Shown: in pieces, positions 56,941-64,000 of the stretch
Layout of the letters: every line of letters begins with the position of its first letter
Position numbering within the stretch: the stretch's first letter is position 1
From: Amorphus sp040750475
GTDB taxonomy: Bacteria > Pseudomonadota > Alphaproteobacteria > Rhizobiales > Amorphaceae
Length of the DNA: 64,000 nt
NCBI RefSeq assembly: GCF_040750475.1
Contig: NZ_JABJVY010000001.1
Coordinates: 124,001-188,000, forward strand
Direction: 5' to 3'
Notes under the pieces: generated by a model
The model's database searches: none
What the model was told of the DNA's origin: nothing
The model's input: only the letters and a program-made list of their open reading frames with translations
Position numbers and translations under genes: made by a program

Positions 56941-57885
56941 TCAATGCGGGTCCAGCTCGACGGCGAATTGATTGACCGGGACCGTCTCCTCAATCAGCCC
57001 GCGCTCTTTCATGAAGGCGCCGAACTGCTGGTAGCGGCCGTGATCGAGTGCGGCGGGACGCAGCGCGAAGCGGCGCAGCGTGGCGGCAAAGGCCTCGCGG
57101 TTGAATTCGTCGTTCAGATCGGGATGTGCGCTCGCGTACACCTCGAACGCCTCCTCGGGATGATTGGTCTGCCACATCACCGCCCGCTCGACCGCCCTCA
57201 GAAAAGCGGCCAAGCGCGGGTCGTCGAGTCGGTCGTTTTTGGCGACGAAGATTAGCTCGTCATAGGTCGGAACCCCGTGCTCCTCCGGATAGAAGGCGCG
57301 GGCGTCGACGCCCTGCAACCGAAGCTGCGGAAGCTCGATGTTGCGGTAGGCGCCGATCACGGCATCGACCTTCTTGGACAAGAGCGCCGGCGACAATGCG
57401 AAGTTCACGTTGATCAGCTCCACATCGTCGATCGACACTCCGGCCGAGGCGAGCATGGTGCCGAGCAGCGCGTCCTCGACGCCGGCAACCGCATAGCCGA
57501 CGGTCTTGCCCTTGAGATCGGACAGCTCCTTCACCGGTCCGTCGGCCAGGACGAGCAGCGTGTTGAGCGGGGTCGCGACCAAAGTCCCGATCCGCACCAG
57601 CGGGAGCCCCTCCGCCACCTGCTGATAAAGGCTCGGCTGATAGGTCACCGCAACATCGCCATCGCCGGCCGCGATCAGCCGCGGCGGCGCGCTCGGATCG
57701 GAGGGAGCGACGAGCTCCACGTCCAATCCTTCGTCGGCGAAATATCCCTTCTCCTTGGCGATCACGAGCGGGGCGTGATCGGGATTGACGTACCAGTCGA
57801 GCAGCACGGTCAGGGGCTCCGCAGCCCTGGCGGGCACGACGGAAATCAAGGCGGATAGCAGGGCCGCAGCGGCCAATCGGAACAT
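56941..57885 (-). CDS. thiY: ABC substrate-binding protein, thiamine-precursor type (ThiY-like)
   Basis: ThiY-type proteins bind a pyrimidine precursor of thiamine (formyl-aminopyrimidine) in the periplasm. The 314-residue protein has a signal peptide (1-21, ending ARA-A) and an NMT1/THI5-like domain. The typical start is LLDWYVNPDHAPLVIAKEKG, then YFADEGLDVELV, and the ligand region AAGDGDVAVTYQPSLYQQ. It is the second gene after a TPP riboswitch, downstream of the permease. No ATPase gene (thiZ) follows. Confidence 0.88.
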   Translation of the reverse strand: MFRLAAAALLSALISVVPARAAEPLTVLLDWYVNPDHAPLVIAKEKGYFADEGLDVELVAPSDPSAPPRLIAAGDGDVAVTYQPSLYQQVAEGLPLVRIGTLVATPLNTLLVLADGPVKELSDLKGKTVGYAVAGVEDALLGTMLASAGVSIDDVELINVNFALSPALLSKKVDAVIGAYRNIELPQLRLQGVDARAFYPEEHGVPTYDELIFVAKNDRLDDPRLAAFLRAVERAVMWQTNHPEEAFEVYASAHPDLNDEFNREAFAATLRRFALRPAALDHGRYQQFGAFMKERGLIEETVPVNQFAVELDPH

Positions 57886-57978
57886 GACGAAAGTCTCCTT
57901 GCGATTTTATTTCGCGGCTAAGTGACGGGAAGGAGAGATCAGAGCCTCCGGCGCCGGGAACCGTCGGAGGCTCAGGCC

Positions 57979-58722
57979 CTATTGCGTTTCAGGCGCCCAC
58001 GGCGTCAGCCGTCGGGCAAGCGCGTCGACCGCGAGTCTGAGCGCGACCGCCATCACGGCGAGAAGCGCCAACGCGGCGAACAAAACGTCGGATTGCAGCC
58101 GGGCATTGGCGTGCAGCATCACGAAGCCAAGCCCGGCGGAGGAGCCCACCCATTCGCCAACGACGGCCCCAATCGGGGCGACGGCGGCGGCCACCTTGAG
58201 CCCGGACAACAGGCTCGGCAGCGCGGCCGGCACGCGGATCAGCGCCAGCGTCTGCAGCCGGCTCGCCCGATTGAGCCGGGCGAGCTCCAACAGGCCGGCC
58301 TCGGTCCGTACAAGCCCGTCATAGAAGGCGGAGGCCACGGGGAAATAGATGATCAGCGTCGCCATCACGATCTTGGAGGCCATGCCATAGCCGAACCAAA
58401 GCACCAACAGCGGCGCGATCGCGAACACCGGCAGGGCCTGGGTGGCGATCACCACCGGCAGGATCACGCGGCGCGCCGGCGGGAACGCGCTCATGGTCAG
58501 CGCCGTCACCATGCCCGACAGGACGCCGATGGCGAGCCCGAGCAGGATTTCACTCGCCGTCACCAACGCATTGGACAAGAGGTAGGCGCCGCGCGTGTTG
58601 AACGCGCTCGCCACCTCCAACGGGGGTGGCAGGATGAACGGCGGCAAGGCGAACACCCGGATCACCGCCTCCCAAAGGAGGACGAGACCGGCTGCCACCA
58701 GAATGGCGCGGAGAACGGACAT
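57979..58722 (-). CDS. thiX: ABC permease, thiamine-precursor type (ThiX-like)
   Basis: This 247-residue inner-membrane permease has about six helices and the EAA-type cytoplasmic loop (LLELARLNRASRLQTLALIRVPAALPSL) where an ATPase docks. The first ATG after the TPP riboswitch giving a family-length protein is at 58,722; longer frames exist up to 58,869 but would start close to the riboswitch with a basic, non-homologous leader. It forms an operon with thiY. Confidence 0.87.
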   Translation of the reverse strand: MSVLRAILVAAGLVLLWEAVIRVFALPPFILPPPLEVASAFNTRGAYLLSNALVTASEILLGLAIGVLSGMVTALTMSAFPPARRVILPVVIATQALPVFAIAPLLVLWFGYGMASKIVMATLIIYFPVASAFYDGLVRTEAGLLELARLNRASRLQTLALIRVPAALPSLLSGLKVAAAVAPIGAVVGEWVGSSAGLGFVMLHANARLQSDVLFAALALLAVMAVALRLAVDALARRLTPWAPETQ

Positions 58723-58909
58723 CGCAGCGAAGACGCGGGACGCGTGGAGCGAACGCGTCAGACGCGCGCGGTCACGTGCCGGCGTTGACCGGCAACGGCC
58801 CATTGCGCACGGGGCCGCGAGACGTCGAGGGAGAAAAGAAGAGGATGCAGCATGGGATCTACCGTCCAAAACAAGCGGAATCGGGAGATCCGGGGATGAC
58901 GAGCGGCGG

Positions 58910-59015
58910 TCGTGTCCGTCCCTTCGCCGGTATGACCCGGATCAGGTTCAAAGGGTTCGGTACCGGCCGGCACCATCTCAGCTCGCGTGTGCGAACACCC
59001 CTCGGAACGACACCC
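58910..59015 (-). ncRNA. TPP riboswitch (THI element)
   Basis: On the minus strand the conserved blocks appear in order: GGGGTG, CTGAGATGG, GAACCTGATCCGG, GTCATACCGGCGAAGGGA. P1 can close between GTCGTTCC and GGGACGGAC. Thiamine pyrophosphate binding would lower expression of the downstream thiX-thiY genes, about 180 bp away. Confidence 0.95.
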
Positions 59016-59090
59016 AGTGTTGCGCAAGCCGATCGCCGCCGCAAGCCCTGCGGCTTGTCTGAAGAGACAAGCTGATCGACCCTGCTAATG

Positions 59091-59352
59091 GAGCGGGATG
59101 CCGGCGGAAAACAGTGCCCCCTTTTCCTCATCCCGCTCAAGATCAACCCCTTCGGGCTCTTGTCCGATGGGACGAGTTGATCGCTCTTCATTCATGGAGC
59201 GGGATGCGGGCGGAAAACCGGTCCCCCACTTTTCCTCATCCCGCTCAAGATCAACCCCTTCGGACACCGTCCGATGGGACGAGTTGATCGCTCTTCATTC
59301 ATGGAGCGGGATGCGGGCGGAAAACCGGTCCCCACTTTTCCTCATCCCGCTC
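59091..59352 (+). repeat. Tandem array of constant-core palindromes with GATC hairpins
   Basis: Three palindromes (59,091-59,138; 59,197-59,246; 59,304-59,352) share the stem GAGCGGGATG / CATCCCGCTC around the core. Between them lies a second inverted repeat, GATCAAC ... GTTGATC, with an inner CGGAC/GTCCG hairpin. The period is 106-107 bp. Confidence 0.85.
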
Positions 59353-59377
59353 CAAGCCGAGTTCACGCGAATCGCGC

Positions 59378-59974
59378 TCACCGTCCGCGTGCGTGGTAGT
59401 CGGCGTTGGGGCGCATGTCGGTCGCGGTCGCGACCCGATTCGACATGTTGAAGAATCCGATCACCGAGGCGATGTCCCAGATCTCCCGCTCGGTGAAGCC
59501 GGCGGCCCTGAGCACCTCGCGATCGCCCTCGCCAACATCGAACGGGGTTTCCGTCAGCTTCCAGGCGAAGTCGAGCATGGCGCGCTGGCGCTCGCTCAGC
59601 CGGGCGGCGCGGTAGTTCATCACCATCAGCTCGCCAAGCGCCGGATCGCCGGAGAGCTCGCGGACCGCCGACCCGTGCGCGACCTGGCAGTAGTAGCAGC
59701 GGTTCGCGCTGGACACGACAACGGCGATCATCTCGCGTTCCAGCTTCGACAGCCCGGACTCGCCCAGCATGAGATCGTTGTACATGTCCGTGAACGCGCG
59801 CAGCTTCGTCTCGTCGAAGGCGTAGGCCTTGAGCACGTTCGGCACCAGGCCGAGCTTTTCCTCGCACTTGGCGAAATAAGCCTCGGTCGCCGCGCTCAAC
59901 GGTTCGCCGCGCGAGACATCAAGCGCGGTCACCGGATCGTCGAAGTCGGGGCTTGCGGGCTGTTGATCGCTCAT
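59378..59974 (-). CDS. AhpD/carboxymuconolactone-decarboxylase-like peroxidase-related protein
   Basis: This 198-residue helical protein has the AhpD-type redox motif C-x2-C-x3-H (CYYCQVAH; C93, C96, H100). It belongs to the peroxidase-related branch (LSKLEREMIAVVVSSANRC), which may reduce peroxides with a dithiol relay; the true substrate is uncertain. GGGAGG precedes the ATG at 59,974; an earlier in-frame ATG at 60,079 is not supported. It is divergent from the NAD-glutamate dehydrogenase gene. Confidence 0.92.
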   Translation of the reverse strand: MSDQQPASPDFDDPVTALDVSRGEPLSAATEAYFAKCEEKLGLVPNVLKAYAFDETKLRAFTDMYNDLMLGESGLSKLEREMIAVVVSSANRCYYCQVAHGSAVRELSGDPALGELMVMNYRAARLSERQRAMLDFAWKLTETPFDVGEGDREVLRAAGFTEREIWDIASVIGFFNMSNRVATATDMRPNADYHARGR

Positions 59975-60209
59975 GGTCGTCCTCCCTTTCCGCCGGCAGC
60001 CGGCGGTTTCGCGATTTTGTCGAACGAGCTTCCCGCGACCGCAGGTTGGGATCAACGGCCCTCCCCCCAAAAGCTTCATGAAAAGAACGAAATCCGCGTG
60101 CGATAGGAGCCCATTCAGCCGGCATCGCCAACCGATGAACTGCGCGCTGTTGCCGCAGGGCCGACGAGCCGGGTACGACTTTCTGGTGAGGAACCGTTCG
60201 GAGGGCGCA

Positions 60210-63200
60210 ATGCTCGATCGCTACGACGCGGAAAAGACCGAAAAGATCGCCGCCGCCGTCGAAACCATTCCAGCCGATGGAGACGGCGCGGACCGCCGAC
60301 GCTTCACGGAAGCCTTCTACGCCAGAGGCTCGGCGGAAGACGTCATCCAGTACGGCGCAGACGAACTTGTCGCCCTTGCCGATGCCGCCTGGACCCTGTT
60401 TCAGGAGCGCCCGCCGCGCGAAGCGCTGATAACCGTTACCAACCCGGAATTCGCCACCGCCGACCGCGCCCATCGTGGCGTCACCGTCATCAACATCGTG
60501 AACGACAACATGCCGTTCCTGTTCGATTCGGTGATGAACGAGCTGATCGAATTCAGCGCCGATGTCCGACTGGTGCTGCACCCGATCCTCGATTGCCGCC
60601 GCGATCCGGAAGGCCATCTGATCGCGTTCGGCGGCGATGCCTCGAGCGCCGAAGGTGCCGAGCGCGACAGCTTGATCCACATCCACATCGGCCGCATCGA
60701 AAGCCCCGAACGCCGCAGCGCGCTTGCTGAACGCCTCGGCCAAACCCTCGACGACGTGCGGGTCGCCGTCGACGACTGGAAGCCGATGCGCGCCCGCGTG
60801 CAGGAGGTGATCGGCCGCTACAAGGAGGGCGGGCTGCCGATCGAGCCGTCCGAACTCGCCAAGGCGGTTTCTTTCCTGGAGTGGCTGGCCGCGGACGACT
60901 TCATTTTCCTCGGTCTGCGCGAATATCGGCTCGACGGCGACGTGGAGGTCGGAGAGCTCACGCCCCTTCTGGAATCGGGTCTCGGCCTTCTGCGCGACCC
61001 GTCGGTGCGGGTTTTGCGACGCGGCAGCGAGTTCGTGGTGATGACCCCGGAGATCCGAGAGTTCCTGCGTTCCGACCTACCGCTGATCATCACCAAGGCG
61101 AACGCCCGCTCGCGGGTGCACCGCCACGTTCATCTCGACTTCGTCGGCATCAAGAATTACGGGCCGGACGGACGCCTGGTGGGCGAAGTCCGGCTGGTCG
61201 GCCTGTTCTCCTCGCGCGCCTATACCGGCTCGGTGCGCCAGATCCCCTATATCCGCGAAAAGGTTCAGGCCGTGCTGGACCGTGCCGGCTACGACACGGA
61301 AAGCCATTCCGGCAAGGCGCTGCTGAACGTGCTGGAATCCTATCCGCGCGACGACCTGTTCCAGGTCGATGTCGAACTGCTCTACCAATTCGCGATCGCG
61401 ATCCTGGAGCTCGGCGAGCGCCCCCGCATCCGGGTGCTTCCGCGCACCGACGCCTATGAACGCTTCGTCTCCGTGCTCGTGTTCGTACCCAACGAACGCT
61501 ACACCACCGAACAATCGGATGAGATCGGCGCCTATCTGGCGCAGCTCTACGCCGGCCGGGTCTCGGCGACCTATTTCGCGCTGCCGGAAGGCCCGCTCGC
61601 CCGCATCCACTACATCATCGGCCGCTACGAGGGGGAAACGCCCCATCCCAGCCGCGAAACGTTGGAGGCCGGCGTCGCCCGGATTGTGCGGACCTGGGCG
61701 GACGACCTGGAAGAGGCGCTCGCCGGCTATCACGACCACGACACCGCCGCGCGGCTGTTCGACCGCTACGCCCAGGCTTTCGGCGGCAGTTATCGCGCCA
61801 CCTATGGCGCCGACATCGCCGTCGGCGATATCGCCATCATCGAGCGGGTTTCCCAGGAACGGCCAACCGCGATCTCCTTTTTCCGCCGCGCCGGCGATGC
61901 GGAAAGCCGGGCCTCGCTGAAGCTGTTTTCCCACTTGAAGCCGATTCCGCTTTCCGACCGCGTCCCCATCATCGAAGCGATGGGGTTCCGGGTCATCAAC
62001 GAGCGCACCTTCCGCATCGAAATCGAGGCCGACCACGGCATCTACGTCCACGACATGACGCTGGCGCGCACCGGGACAGGCTCCATCGATCTGGACGCTC
62101 TGGCGACGCCGCTGGAAGCCATGTTCATGGCGGTGTGGACCGGGCGGGCGGAAAGCGACGGCTTCAACGCGCTGCTGGTGGCGGCCGGGATCGGCTGGCG
62201 CGACGTGGCCATGCTGCGGGCGCTGGCGCGCTATCTTCGCCAGGCGAGCGTGCCCTACTCCCAGGACTATATCTGGGGGGCGCTGATCCGCTATCCGGTG
62301 GTCGCCAAGCTTCTGGTCGACCTGTTCTATATCCGCTTCGACCCGCGCGAGGCTTCGACCGACCGCTCGCTCGCCGCCGCTCGCCTGCAGCAGCAGATCG
62401 ATGCCGAGCTGGAGACCGTCTCCAACCTCGACGACGACACCATCATTCGCCGGTTCACGAACCTGCTCTACGCCATGCTCCGGACCAACTTCTTCCTGGT
62501 CGACGAGAGCGGCAATGCGCCGGACACCTTCGCCTTCAAGCTCTATCCGGGCGCGATCGACATTCTGCCGGCCCCTCGCCCGTTCCGGGAGATCTGGGTC
62601 TACAGCCCGCGCGTGGAAGGCGTGCACTTGCGCTTCGGAGAGGTCGCCCGCGGCGGGTTGCGCTGGTCCGACCGCGCCCAAGACTTCCGCACCGAGATCC
62701 TGGGCCTCGTCAAGGCACAGCAGGTAAAGAACGCCGTCATCGTTCCGGTCGGCGCGAAAGGCGGCTTCGTGCCGAAGAAGCTGCCGACGGCGGGCGGCCG
62801 CGAGGCGGTGTTCGCCGAAGGCACCGAATCCTATAAGATCTTCATCAACGCGCTTCTGGGCGTGACCGACAATCTGGTGGAAGGCCGGGTGGTGCCGCCT
62901 CAGGGCGTGGTGCGCCACGACGACGCCGACCCCTATCTCGTGGTGGCGGCCGACAAGGGCACGGCGACCTTCTCCGACACCGCCAACGCGATTGCGGAGC
63001 GCCGCGGCTTCTGGCTCGGCGACGCGTTCGCGTCCGGCGGCTCCCAGGGCTACGACCACAAGGCCATGGGCATCACCGCCCGGGGCGCCTGGGAGGCCGT
63101 GAAACGCCATTTCCGCGAAATGGACGTAGACATCCAGTCGACACCCTTCACCGTCGTCGGCGTCGGCGACATGTCCGGCGACGTGTTCGGCAACGGCATG

Positions 63201-64000
63201 CTGTTGTCGAAGGCGATCCGGCTGGTCGCCGCCTTCGACCATCGCGACATCTTCATCGATCCCGATCCGGATCCGGCGACCTCCTGGGAGGAGCGCAAGC
63301 GCCTGTTCGATGCGCCGCGCACGAGCTGGCAGGACTACAACACCGAGCTGATTTCCAAGGGCGGCGGCGTGTTCTCGCGTGCGGCGAAGTCGATCCCGCT
63401 GTCGCCGGAGATCCAGGCGCTGCTTGGCCTCAACAAGGCACATGCCACGCCGTTCGAGGTGATGCGCGCGATTTTGAGGGCCAACGCCGACCTGCTCTGG
63501 TTCGGCGGCATCGGGACCTATGTTCGCGCCGCCGGCGAGACCAACCTGGACGTCGGAGACCGCGCCAACGATTCCATCCGCGTCACCGCCGAGGAACTGC
63601 GGGTCAAGGTAATCGGCGAAGGCGCCAATCTCGGCGTCACCCAGAAGGCCCGTGTCGCCTTTGCCCGCGCCGGCGGGCGCTGCAATTCCGACGCCATCGA
63701 CAACTCCGCCGGCGTGAACACCTCCGACGTGGAGGTCAACATCAAGATCGCGCTCGGCGCCGCCGAGACCCAAGGCGTGATCGACCGGGAACAGCGCAAC
63801 GAGATCCTGGCCGCGATGACCGACGAGGTCGGCACCATCGTGCTGCGCAACAACTATCTGCAGACGCTGGCGATCTCGCTCAGCCGGGCTCTCGGCGTGG
63901 AGGATGTCGGCTTCCAGATGCGGATGATGCAGCTTCTCGGCGAACGCGGCATCCTCGACCGCGAGCTGGAGACGCTGCCCACCGATGCCGAACTTTCCGC
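60210..64000 (+). CDS. gdhB: NAD-specific glutamate dehydrogenase, large type (3' end outside window)
   Basis: This is the giant (about 1,550-1,600 residue) NAD-glutamate dehydrogenase that deaminates glutamate to 2-oxoglutarate in alphaproteobacteria. The window contains 1,263 codons. Long N-terminal ACT-like regulatory regions are followed by the catalytic part: GGLRWSDR, the active lysine in GAKGGFVPKK (about K850) and GEGANLGVTQ in the nucleotide-binding region. The ATG at 60,210 follows GGAGGG. A long open frame on the opposite strand here is a codon-bias shadow. Confidence 0.96.
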   Translation, partial: MLDRYDAEKTEKIAAAVETIPADGDGADRRRFTEAFYARGSAEDVIQYGADELVALADAAWTLFQERPPREALITVTNPEFATADRAHRGVTVINIVNDNMPFLFDSVMNELIEFSADVRLVLHPILDCRRDPEGHLIAFGGDASSAEGAERDSLIHIHIGRIESPERRSALAERLGQTLDDVRVAVDDWKPMRARVQEVIGRYKEGGLPIEPSELAKAVSFLEWLAADDFIFLGLREYRLDGDVEVGELTPLLESGLGLLRDPSVRVLRRGSEFVVMTPEIREFLRSDLPLIITKANARSRVHRHVHLDFVGIKNYGPDGRLVGEVRLVGLFSSRAYTGSVRQIPYIREKVQAVLDRAGYDTESHSGKALLNVLESYPRDDLFQVDVELLYQFAIAILELGERPRIRVLPRTDAYERFVSVLVFVPNERYTTEQSDEIGAYLAQLYAGRVSATYFALPEGPLARIHYIIGRYEGETPHPSRETLEAGVARIVRTWADDLEEALAGYHDHDTAARLFDRYAQAFGGSYRATYGADIAVGDIAIIERVSQERPTAISFFRRAGDAESRASLKLFSHLKPIPLSDRVPIIEAMGFRVINERTFRIEIEADHGIYVHDMTLARTGTGSIDLDALATPLEAMFMAVWTGRAESDGFNALLVAAGIGWRDVAMLRALARYLRQASVPYSQDYIWGALIRYPVVAKLLVDLFYIRFDPREASTDRSLAAARLQQQIDAELETVSNLDDDTIIRRFTNLLYAMLRTNFFLVDESGNAPDTFAFKLYPGAIDILPAPRPFREIWVYSPRVEGVHLRFGEVARGGLRWSDRAQDFRTEILGLVKAQQVKNAVIVPVGAKGGFVPKKLPTAGGREAVFAEGTESYKIFINALLGVTDNLVEGRVVPPQGVVRHDDADPYLVVAADKGTATFSDTANAIAERRGFWLGDAFASGGSQGYDHKAMGITARGAWEAVKRHFREMDVDIQSTPFTVVGVGDMSGDVFGNGMLLSKAIRLVAAFDHRDIFIDPDPDPATSWEERKRLFDAPRTSWQDYNTELISKGGGVFSRAAKSIPLSPEIQALLGLNKAHATPFEVMRAILRANADLLWFGGIGTYVRAAGETNLDVGDRANDSIRVTAEELRVKVIGEGANLGVTQKARVAFARAGGRCNSDAIDNSAGVNTSDVEVNIKIALGAAETQGVIDREQRNEILAAMTDEVGTIVLRNNYLQTLAISLSRALGVEDVGFQMRMMQLLGERGILDRELETLPTDAELS

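Larger units (their letters stand above)
58723..59377. other. Long gap with TPP riboswitch and repeat array
   Basis: About 650 bp without a protein gene. It holds a possible 49-codon leader extension of thiX, the TPP riboswitch (about 58,910-59,015), an eight-base hairpin GCTTGTCT/AGACAAGC (59,053-59,072), and the tandem palindrome array (59,091-59,352). Confidence 0.7.

Noticed and set aside
61077..63773. Very long open frame on the minus strand opposite NAD-glutamate dehydrogenase
   Set aside because: The translation is low-complexity, rich in Arg, Gly, His and Asp, and mirrors the codon bias of the real plus-strand gene. It has no recognisable domain or ribosome site.

Overview
This window looks like a chromosomal stretch of a high-GC alphaproteobacterium, most probably a member of the Hyphomicrobiales (Rhizobiales). 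The evidence is gene order and family content, with no rRNA or tRNA to confirm it: carB-greA, serC-serA, the ybgC-tolQRAB-pal-cpoB-tilS-ftsH-glmM run, an aa3 oxidase cluster in the order ctaC-ctaD-ctaB-small protein-ctaG-ctaE-DUF983-SURF1, IalB, DUF2093, DUF4170 and DUF6101 proteins, FixJ/FixK, class I PHA synthase, and a giant NAD-glutamate dehydrogenase. I see no prophage, insertion sequence, CRISPR array, tRNA or rRNA. Nearly all of the window is ordinary core chromosome; the unusual content is in the gaps between genes.

Layout. 1-4.5 kb: 3' part of carB, greA, a small secreted cysteine-rich protein and a pyruvoyl decarboxylase of the PSD/PsiD type. 4.5-9.3 kb: serA, serC and an amino-acid:cation symporter, all minus. 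9.5-12.3 kb: outer-membrane barrel protein, luciferase-like monooxygenase and a divergent IclR regulator. 12.4-25.8 kb: a long minus-strand block for envelope integrity and housekeeping (glmM, ftsH, tilS, cpoB, pal, tolB, tolA, tolR, tolQ, ybgC, mutL). 25.9-28.5 kb: HAD hydrolase, MaoC-type hydratase and ribF. 28.5-35.5 kb: the aa3-type cytochrome c oxidase and its assembly factors. 36-46.7 kb: IalB, tldD, VOC protein, DUF2093, then minus-strand lpxK, waaA, DUF374, DUF4170, inositol-phosphatase-type protein and tldE, followed by DUF6101 and ubiA. 46.9-54.6 kb: a signalling and storage region (HD-GYP protein, FixJ, single receiver protein, FixK, PHA synthase, phasin, CBS-BON protein). 54.9-64 kb: secreted protein, 1-Cys peroxiredoxin, thiamine-precursor transporter parts under a TPP riboswitch, AhpD-like protein, and the 5' two-thirds or so of NAD-glutamate dehydrogenase.

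How the parts fit. FixJ, the receiver protein and FixK form an oxygen-response node. I find FixK/FNR-type boxes (TTG-N8-CAA) upstream of the receiver gene and of the CBS-BON gene. Both boxes are centred 41.5 bp before a start point implied by a plausible -10 hexamer. A third box lies in the gap between the oxidase operon and ialB. This suggests a small local low-oxygen regulon covering feedback control, respiration and possibly carbon storage. No fixL is visible here.

The other main signal is repeats. About a dozen palindromes share a nearly constant core (GGAAAACCGGTTCCCACTTT) but carry different outer stems that stay self-complementary. Many begin within a few bases of a stop codon. Two places hold tandem composites in which these palindromes alternate with a second GATC-ended hairpin. 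A separate repeat of about 100 bp occurs three times, and there is a perfect 54-bp tandem duplication in front of the DUF6101 gene.
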